Shown in pieces: positions 49,667 through 55,799 of a stretch of DNA of 55,799 nt. The position numbers and the translations under genes are program-made. A model generated the notes under the pieces. It did no database searches, was not told the origin of the DNA, and worked only from the letters and a program-made list of their open reading frames with translations. Numbering within the stretch: position 1 is the stretch's first letter; each line of letters opens with the position of its first letter. The DNA lies in contig DHSL01000048.1 of the NCBI GenBank assembly GCA_002411345.1, positions 1 to 55,799 of the forward strand, in the 5' to 3' direction. Source of the DNA: Bacteroidales bacterium UBA5287. GTDB lineage: Bacteria > Bacteroidota > Bacteroidia > Bacteroidales > Dysgonomonadaceae.

Positions 49667-51043
49667 ATGTCTTGGTCAAAAAAACAAATATCAGTATTAT
49701 TAACAGTTTCCATAACATCATTTATGGGAACGTTTTTAGTTTCGGGAATTAATATAGCCCTTCCTTCCATTGAAAATAGTTTCTCTTTAAAAGCCATTGA
49801 GCTAAGTTGGATAATTACTGCTTTTATATTAGCCACAGCGATGTTTCTTTTACCCGTCGGCAAATGGGGAGACACTTATGGCAATTCAAAATTCTACAAG
49901 ACAGGACTTATCATTTTCACTCTTTCATCATTATTATGTGCGATTGCCCCCAATGCAACATGGTTAATTATTGCTAGATTTTTCCAAGGAATAGGCTCCG
50001 CATTTTCCAGTACAACCGGTCAGGCAATATTAGTATCAACCTTTCCCGCGAAGAATAGAGGTCAAGTATTAGGGATTTCCGTTTCATCAGTTTATATTGG
50101 TTTAGCATTAGGTCCATTTTTAGGAGGCATTATTGTTCAGCAATTTAGTTGGCATATATTATTTTATATTGCCGTTGTTTTGGGCATTATAGCAACTATT
50201 GTAGCTTTTATATTTCTTGAAGACGACAAAAAAGAAATCCACGAAAAAAGAAGGACAAAAGCAATTGATACATTAGTATTTATGAGTGGATTAATATTAA
50301 TGACCTATGGATCATCTCAAATTCCGAGTATTTTTGGATGGTCAATGCTGACTAGCGGTGTAATTCTACTTGTAATATTCTGTTTTCTTGAGACAAAGAT
50401 TGACAAGCCTATGCTTGATACAAAGCTGTTTACACGTAACAAACTTTTCGCATTTTCCAATCTTGCAGCATTAATTAACTATACAGCAACTTTTGCAATA
50501 GTCTTTTTTTTGAGTTTGTATCTACAGGACGTTCGAGATATGTCGCCACAAATGACTGGAAGCATCATTATTGCCCAACCCATTATGATGACCATATTAT
50601 CACCAGTTACCGGTAAATTATCAGACAAAATTCAACCAAGATATTTATCCACTTTAGGGATGTCAATATGTACAATAGGATTAATATCATTATCATTTTT
50701 AAATGAGACCACGCCCATTTGGATAATAATAGCAATATTAGTTTGGGTAGGTATAGGATTTGCGTTCTTTTCCTCTCCCAACATGAGTACAATTATGAGT
50801 TCAGTAGATAAAAGCAGATATGGTCAAGCATCAGGCATTGCCGCCTCGATGCGAGTTTTCGGACAAATAGTAGGCATGACCATTGTCACCCTGTATTTCG
50901 CATATCTTTTTGGCAATAAAGCAGTTATTGAAGTCGACAACGCATTATTCCTCACTGCCATGAAGCGAGGATTTATCACCTTTGCTTTAATAAGTTTAGC
51001 AGGCATCTATTTTTCCTTTACTCGAGGAAATGTAAACAGATGA
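49667..51043 (+). CDS. MFS drug exporter, DHA2 (EmrB/QacA) type
   Basis: This 458-residue inner-membrane transporter has about 13-14 membrane helices. The N-terminal half has the DHA2 hallmark ALPSIENSFSLKAIELSWII, motif A-like GKWGDTYGNSKFYKTG, and motif C-like VYIGLALGPFLGGII, where a proline-containing antiporter motif is expected. It probably exports toxic compounds by H+ antiport; the substrate cannot be told. No TetR- or MarR-type regulator or HlyD/TolC-type partner is adjacent, so it seems to act alone. I see no clear promoter motif or terminator. Confidence 0.88.
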   Translation: MSWSKKQISVLLTVSITSFMGTFLVSGINIALPSIENSFSLKAIELSWIITAFILATAMFLLPVGKWGDTYGNSKFYKTGLIIFTLSSLLCAIAPNATWLIIARFFQGIGSAFSSTTGQAILVSTFPAKNRGQVLGISVSSVYIGLALGPFLGGIIVQQFSWHILFYIAVVLGIIATIVAFIFLEDDKKEIHEKRRTKAIDTLVFMSGLILMTYGSSQIPSIFGWSMLTSGVILLVIFCFLETKIDKPMLDTKLFTRNKLFAFSNLAALINYTATFAIVFFLSLYLQDVRDMSPQMTGSIIIAQPIMMTILSPVTGKLSDKIQPRYLSTLGMSICTIGLISLSFLNETTPIWIIIAILVWVGIGFAFFSSPNMSTIMSSVDKSRYGQASGIAASMRVFGQIVGMTIVTLYFAYLFGNKAVIEVDNALFLTAMKRGFITFALISLAGIYFSFTRGNVNR

Positions 51044-51141
51044 TTTACAGAACAGTATATTAGATAATACCTAAGTATTTTTAGTCGTAAATAACAATCA
51101 GTATTTCAATTTGATTATTTCGTAGAATTCATCAATAAGAA

Positions 51142-52389
51142 TTAGCATTCCACTTTTACCATTTTGTATAATTGATCGTTTGGTCGAATCTTTTCAGAAG
51201 TCTTTATTGAGAATCTATCACCTTTCTTAGCCTCATCAACAGTATTCAAATCCACACGAATATCATCAGCAGTAACAAAAACCGCCCCTGTTGTAGGTCC
51301 CGTAATCAAGAGTTCGTCACCTGTTTTGACCGATTGCGCCTCGATCAGGAATTCTGTTACCCCGAGATTTCCAAAGTGTTTAATAGCTTTTCCGATGTAC
51401 ACCTTTCTTTTTGTAGCCCCAGAACCATATCTATTTGTCCATTCCCCCAATCTTTGTCCGAGATAGTACCCATTCCAGAATCCACGATTAAACACAGTAG
51501 AAAGCTTTTCGTTCCATTCTTCTATTTTAGTCTCATTGAACCTATCCGTGCAATACATAACAACCGCCTCCTTGTAGCAAGACGACACTATCCGAACATA
51601 TTCCGGTCCACGAGCCCGTCCCTCGATTTTGAACACCCTGACCCCAGCGTCCATCATTTTATTCATGAAATGGATGGTTTTCAAATCCTTAGGCGACATA
51701 ATATATTCATTATCAATATCGAGTTCTATTTCACTATCCCGATCTTTAACAGTATAAGCTCTTCGGCAAATTTGATTACACTCACCCCTGTTAGCCGACA
51801 GATTTTTTTCGTGCAAGCTCAAATAACATTTTCCTGAGACAGCCATACAAAGTGCCCCATGGCAGAACATTTCTATTCGAATTAATTCGCCCGAAGGTCC
51901 TTTTATATGTTGTTTCACAATATCATCATGAATAGCTTTAACCTGATCAAGATTCAGTTCACGAGCTAAAACAACCACATCCGCAAATTGAGCATAGAAT
52001 TTTAAAGACTCTGTATTTGTAATGTTCAATTGCGTTGAGAGATGTACTTCCACTCCAATGCTTCGTGCATACATTAAAACAGCAACATCAGCCGCAATAA
52101 TAGCAGAAAGATTTGCCTCCTTAGCCGCATCTACAATCTTATGCATCAACTGCATATCATTGTTATAGATTATTGTGTTTACAGTCAAATAGCTTTTAAT
52201 CTTATTATCTCGACATATTTGAGCAATGTTATGCAAATCATCTATCGTAAAGTTGTTTGACGATCTTGATCGCATGTTTAGTCCTTCGATTCCAAAGTAT
52301 ATTGAATCAGCCCCCCCTTGAATAGCCGCCATGAGAGATTCGTACGAACCGGCGGGAGCCATTATTTCATAATCATTTTCATTCATCAT
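51142..52389 (-). CDS. U32 family protein (TrhP/RlhA-like, putative RNA hydroxylation)
   Basis: This 415-residue protein belongs to the peptidase U32 family: an N-terminal PAGSYESLMAAIQGGADSIY TIM-barrel start, the family signature EMFCHGALCMAVSGKCYLS, and the Cys pair in GECNQICRRAY that with the preceding Cys can bind an iron-sulphur cluster. A C-terminal beta domain (about 325-415) resembles that of TrhP/YegQ. Despite the old name, characterised members hydroxylate tRNA U34 or 23S rRNA using prephenate rather than acting as proteases. This one is probably TrhP-like, with moderate certainty. It is monocistronic with a good promoter. Confidence 0.88.
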   Translation of the reverse strand: MMNENDYEIMAPAGSYESLMAAIQGGADSIYFGIEGLNMRSRSSNNFTIDDLHNIAQICRDNKIKSYLTVNTIIYNNDMQLMHKIVDAAKEANLSAIIAADVAVLMYARSIGVEVHLSTQLNITNTESLKFYAQFADVVVLARELNLDQVKAIHDDIVKQHIKGPSGELIRIEMFCHGALCMAVSGKCYLSLHEKNLSANRGECNQICRRAYTVKDRDSEIELDIDNEYIMSPKDLKTIHFMNKMMDAGVRVFKIEGRARGPEYVRIVSSCYKEAVVMYCTDRFNETKIEEWNEKLSTVFNRGFWNGYYLGQRLGEWTNRYGSGATKRKVYIGKAIKHFGNLGVTEFLIEAQSVKTGDELLITGPTTGAVFVTADDIRVDLNTVDEAKKGDRFSIKTSEKIRPNDQLYKMVKVEC

Positions 52390-52406
52390 AATTTCCTATT
52401 GAGCTA

Positions 52407-52437
52407 CAAAAATACTGTTTTTTTAGTTAGTATTAAA
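52407..52437 (-). promoter_or_regulatory. promoter of the U32 gene
   Basis: Minus-strand TTTA (52434-52437), 19 nt, TATTTTTG (52407-52414) match the -33/-7 pattern, 17 nt before the start codon. Confidence 0.6.
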
Positions 52438-52505
52438 ACGCAGTTTCGATTAAGCGACCCAAACTCATAAACTTATATTTGCGCAATCCGTTTGATATAA
52501 AGTGT

Positions 52506-52513
52506 TATCTTTG
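52506..52513 (+). promoter_or_regulatory. -7 promoter element for the beta-galactosidase gene
   Basis: TATCTTTG followed by C is a perfect -7 box, 26 nt before the ATG. A second copy of the pattern, TATATTTG, lies at 52474-52481, so there may be two start sites. Confidence 0.55.
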
Positions 52514-52539
52514 CATTTATCACTATTAATAAGGTTTAC

Positions 52540-55500
52540 ATGAAAAGGTTAATTTTTATTACATTAATGCTCACTTTAGGAGTTATGATTATTCAAGCTC
52601 AGGATCAGGGTAATCGATATGCAGAAATCACCAATCCAAAGCTAATAGACATCAACAAGGAAGCTGCCCGCGCCAGTTTCTATACATTTAGCAATGTTGA
52701 TGATGCAGTAAATGCTTCCAGTGGGAGTAAAGGAAGCGAATTTCTTTTGTTGAATGGCATATGGAAGTTCAATTATTCAGAAAACTTCAACGATCGTCCT
52801 CAAAACGGATTCTATGAAGAAAACTTTAATGCAAGTTCTTGGAGCGACATCAAAGTACCCGGTAATTGGGAAATTCAAGGATTTGGAACACCTATTTATG
52901 TGAATACCACATACGAATTCACCTCACCCGGTCACCCACCCTATTGGGACAAACCCAATCCCCCTTTAGTACCTCATGATTTCAATCCAGTAGGAACCTA
53001 TAGAAAAGAGTTCGACATCCCCTCGTCATGGATTGGAAAAGATATCATTGTAAGTTCAGATGGTACAAAAGGCGCAGCATACTTCTATTTGAATGGAGAA
53101 TTCCTTGGAATGAGTAAAGACAGCAAGTTACCCGCCCGATTTAACATTACCAAGCTAGCCAAACCCGGTAAGAATGTGTTATCAATACAAATACACCGTT
53201 TTTCAGAAGCAAGCTATTTAGAATGTCAGGACATGTGGCGTTTATCAGGCTTAGAGCGAGACGTTTATGTTTACGCACGTCCGAAGACACATATTACAGA
53301 TTATTTTGTACAAACCCCATTAGATAAAAACTACAAAAACGGATTATTCTCACTTGACGTAAGCATATATAATTCCGACAATAAGAATGAAAATATAACC
53401 GTTTCTTATGAATTGAGAGATGCATCAGATGCTGTTGTCAGTAAAGAATCAAAGACACAAAGCACTTCAAACGAAGCATCCGTATTATTTTCCAAAGAAA
53501 TAGAAAACGTAAAACAATGGTCGGCTGAAGAGCCCAACCTATACACATTAATTATCACATTATCAGATTCTAGTGGAAAGATTATTGAAACCACCTCTCA
53601 AAAGATAGGATTCAGGACATCAGAAATCAAAGACCGTCAATTTTTGATAAACGGCAAGCCCGTTCTTGTTAAAGGCGTGAATATTCATGAGCACGACCAA
53701 TACACAGGACATTATGTAACCGAAGATTTAATGAGAAAAGACTTTGAGTTATTTAGAAAATACAATGTCAATACCGTTAGGACCAGTCACTACCCCCAAC
53801 AAGAATTATTCTACAAGTTAGCAGACGAATATGGAATTTACATTATCGACGAAGCCAATATAGAAAGTCATGGAATGGGATACAGTTTGAGCAAAGGTGG
53901 AACATTAGCCAACAATCCATTATTTTTGGAAAGTCATATGAACCGTACAAAAAACATGGTTGAAAGAGACAAGAACCATGTATGCATTGTTATTTGGTCG
54001 TTAGGTAATGAGTCCGGCAACGGTTATAATTTTTATGAAACCTACAACCTTGTAAAAAGTATAGACCCAACCCGTCCTGTACAATACGAACAAAGTAAGT
54101 TAGAGTGGAACACAGATATCTACTGTCCAATGTATAGGACACCCGCTCAAGTTGAAGAATATGCCAAAAGCAGTTATGCCGACCGTCCTTTGATACAATG
54201 CGAGTATGCCCATGCAATGGGAAACAGTTTAGGTAATTTTACAGAATACTGGGATTTGACCCGGAAGTACGATATACTTCAAGGCGGATGTATTTGGGAT
54301 TGGGTTGACCAAGGAATTGTCCAAACAGACAAAAATGGAAACAAATTTTGGGCATTCGGCGGCGATTTTGGTCCCACCGGTACACCCAGTGACGGTGATT
54401 TCTGTATTAACGGAGTAATTTTTCCTGACAGGACCACCAAACCCCATACTGAAGAAATGCGTAAAGTCTATCAGAACATTTGGTTCAAGAATTTTGATTC
54501 CAGCACAGGTTCAGTAGATGTATTTAATGAGAACTACTTCATAGATTTGTCGCAATACGAAGTCATCTATACAATTAAGTCCCACGGTAAAGAACTTGCA
54601 AGCGGTAAGCTTACTGTAAATGTACAACCCCAAGCAACCGAGCAAGTAATCATTCCCAATTTTGCAAGATACGCAAATAACTACAAACCGCTGACAGTTG
54701 AATTTGAGGTAATACAAAAAGAAACAACCCGACTGATACCAACAGGATGGGTAGTTGCCCGCGATCAATTTGTAGTAAATGAAATTTCCGATTTGAAACT
54801 TAAAGCAGGAAAGTCGGCAAGTGTAAAAGAGAATGGCAACTCAGTAACCGTAAGCGGAAAAGGATTCAGCGCTGTTTTTGACAAGCTGAGCGGTTTGATG
54901 ACCTCCTATAAAGTAGGCAAAACAGAATATGTTAGTAACGGATATGGATTTCGTCCATTTTTTTGGCGCGCCCCTATTGACAACGATTACGGTGCCCGTC
55001 TTCCCGAAAAGTTAAGTAGTTGGGAAGAAGCAAGCTATCAAGATTTGAAAGCAGAGAATTTTAAAGTAACCACAGGAGATAAAACCACCATCAGTTATGA
55101 ATATACCTATCCACAAGCCAAGGCCACTGCCAGTATAGTTTACACCATTTACAACGATGGAACAATACGAGTAGATAATTCTTTTGACGCCTCAAAAGCC
55201 GAGACCGATATGATTCCACGAATTGGAATGCGCATGCAACTACCCAAGAATGTAGTAAATGCCGAATATTACGGAAGAGGACCTTGGGACAATTACATTG
55301 ATCGTAAAGCATCCACGTTTATTGACAGATTTAAATCTCCAATTAGTGAGATGGTTACAAAATTTGTGTTAACCCAAGAAAATGCCCATCATGTTGATGT
55401 TAATTGGTTAGCATTATCCGAAAGATCCGGAAAAGGCTTACTTTTTGTAATGGATGAGGCCCTTGAGTTTAACGCCTCCAACTATTTACTAGAAACCCTG

Positions 55501-55755
55501 TCGAACGGCCCAAGGCTATTTAATAATTCAGCTGTCGGCACCGCCCCCTACAAGAAGCACATCAATGATTATGTTCCATCAGAAAAGGTAGATTTATTCA
55601 TTGACTATCGTATGCAAGGAGTAGGAGGAAATAACAGTTGGGGAGCATTGCCACTTGAGCAATATATTATTCGTCCCACATCTACCCCTATTTCTTATGG
55701 ATTTACGATTATCCCCATCAAGAATTCGAAAGAGATAGACAACTATTTTAAATGA
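52540..55755 (+). CDS. secreted beta-galactosidase, glycoside hydrolase family 2
   Basis: This 1071-residue exported enzyme has a signal peptide (KRLIFITLMLTLGVMIIQAQ) and the full LacZ-type five-domain layout: sugar-binding jelly roll (about 40-240), two immunoglobulin-like domains flanking the catalytic TIM barrel (about 355-640), and the C-terminal small-chain domain (about 790-1065). The acid/base is Glu491 in SLGNESGNG and the nucleophile Glu555 in QCEYAHAMGN. It should remove terminal beta-galactose from glycans in the periplasm. No SusC/D, sulfatase or sensor gene is adjacent, so it is not visibly part of a polysaccharide utilisation locus within the window, though one could begin just beyond it. 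Confidence 0.96.
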   Translation: MKRLIFITLMLTLGVMIIQAQDQGNRYAEITNPKLIDINKEAARASFYTFSNVDDAVNASSGSKGSEFLLLNGIWKFNYSENFNDRPQNGFYEENFNASSWSDIKVPGNWEIQGFGTPIYVNTTYEFTSPGHPPYWDKPNPPLVPHDFNPVGTYRKEFDIPSSWIGKDIIVSSDGTKGAAYFYLNGEFLGMSKDSKLPARFNITKLAKPGKNVLSIQIHRFSEASYLECQDMWRLSGLERDVYVYARPKTHITDYFVQTPLDKNYKNGLFSLDVSIYNSDNKNENITVSYELRDASDAVVSKESKTQSTSNEASVLFSKEIENVKQWSAEEPNLYTLIITLSDSSGKIIETTSQKIGFRTSEIKDRQFLINGKPVLVKGVNIHEHDQYTGHYVTEDLMRKDFELFRKYNVNTVRTSHYPQQELFYKLADEYGIYIIDEANIESHGMGYSLSKGGTLANNPLFLESHMNRTKNMVERDKNHVCIVIWSLGNESGNGYNFYETYNLVKSIDPTRPVQYEQSKLEWNTDIYCPMYRTPAQVEEYAKSSYADRPLIQCEYAHAMGNSLGNFTEYWDLTRKYDILQGGCIWDWVDQGIVQTDKNGNKFWAFGGDFGPTGTPSDGDFCINGVIFPDRTTKPHTEEMRKVYQNIWFKNFDSSTGSVDVFNENYFIDLSQYEVIYTIKSHGKELASGKLTVNVQPQATEQVIIPNFARYANNYKPLTVEFEVIQKETTRLIPTGWVVARDQFVVNEISDLKLKAGKSASVKENGNSVTVSGKGFSAVFDKLSGLMTSYKVGKTEYVSNGYGFRPFFWRAPIDNDYGARLPEKLSSWEEASYQDLKAENFKVTTGDKTTISYEYTYPQAKATASIVYTIYNDGTIRVDNSFDASKAETDMIPRIGMRMQLPKNVVNAEYYGRGPWDNYIDRKASTFIDRFKSPISEMVTKFVLTQENAHHVDVNWLALSERSGKGLLFVMDEALEFNASNYLLETLSNGPRLFNNSAVGTAPYKKHINDYVPSEKVDLFIDYRMQGVGGNNSWGALPLEQYIIRPTSTPISYGFTIIPIKNSKEIDNYFK

Positions 55756-55777
55756 ACTAAATAGCAATTAAAGATTG

Positions 55778-55799
55778 AAGGGGCTGTTCCAAAAGGACA
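55778..55799 (+). terminator. partial intrinsic terminator of the beta-galactosidase gene
   Basis: AGGGGCTGTTCC followed by AAAAGGACA at the window edge looks like the left arm and beginning of the right arm of a terminator whose end (GCCCC plus T-tract) lies outside. It resembles the half-terminator at the left edge of the window. Confidence 0.5.

Noticed and set aside
1..55799. tRNA, rRNA, CRISPR, prophage, insertion sequence or integron
   Set aside because: No gap shows a TPsiC-like GGTTCGAATCC arm with a cloverleaf, no regularly spaced direct repeats with unique spacers exist, and no transposase, integrase, cas or phage structural gene is encoded.

Overview
The window is AT-rich chromosomal DNA from a member of the Bacteroidota, most likely order Bacteroidales and perhaps close to the Dysgonomonadaceae/Porphyromonadaceae. 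The evidence is: TonB-dependent outer-membrane proteins with CarboxypepD_reg/plug architecture, a BlaI plus M56 pair with SusC-plug-like tails, a hemD-rnpA-yidD-tatD gene order, a MaeB-type malic enzyme, Bacteroidota-type promoters (-33 TTTG or TTTA, about 20 nt, then -7 TAnnTTTG), and an almost complete absence of Shine-Dalgarno sequences. I see 47 protein genes, no rRNA, tRNA, CRISPR, phage or transposase gene. Placement below family level is inference.

Layout. 1-9.7 kb: a P2-type Ca2+ ATPase, an EF-G paralog with altered GTPase motifs, a small secreted protein, a malic enzyme-phosphotransacetylase fusion and a secreted esterase. 9.8-20 kb: a TonB receptor, a ROK sugar kinase, recG, glyA, trmD and a second outer-membrane receptor. 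20-24.5 kb: an M56/BlaI signalling pair, a LysO exporter split into two overlapping genes and a membrane phosphoesterase. 24.5-28.5 kb: murF with a secreted C1 peptidase, then a membrane-anchored protein overlapping an RNase H. 28.5-33.7 kb: a leftward block metK, LOG-family gene, DUF4271, hemD, rnpA, yidD, tatD. 34-39.4 kb: a LysM-like/amidase protein, an RluA-type pseudouridine synthase and pta-(HAD-like)-ackA. 39.6-45.5 kb: rpsF-rpsR-rplI, zwf-pgl, lptB-ruvX-def and folB. 45.5-55.8 kb: aminopeptidase P, a gamma-carbonic-anhydrase-like protein, NhaD, an MFS exporter, a U32 protein and a large GH2 beta-galactosidase.

How the genes work together. Most are housekeeping genes. Acetate overflow and substrate-level ATP formation (pta-ackA), pyruvate/NADPH supply (maeB) and the oxidative pentose phosphate branch (zwf-pgl) form a central-carbon theme. 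RecG, RuvX, TrmD, RluA-type, RNase H, RnpA and the ribosomal proteins cover DNA and RNA upkeep. LptB, MurF, YidD and the amidase serve the envelope.

Most notable: a SAM-II-like riboswitch in the metK leader; Shine-Dalgarno sequences confined essentially to rpsR and rplI; a 3-hydroxyacyl-CoA-dehydrogenase-like protein with a replaced catalytic His between pta and ackA; an EF-G paralog whose G3 motif lacks the catalytic His; an M56 sensor with two SusC-plug-like repeats; and an intergenic GTGAGA-type repeat at three loci. I did not find a clearly new multi-gene defence or mobile system.
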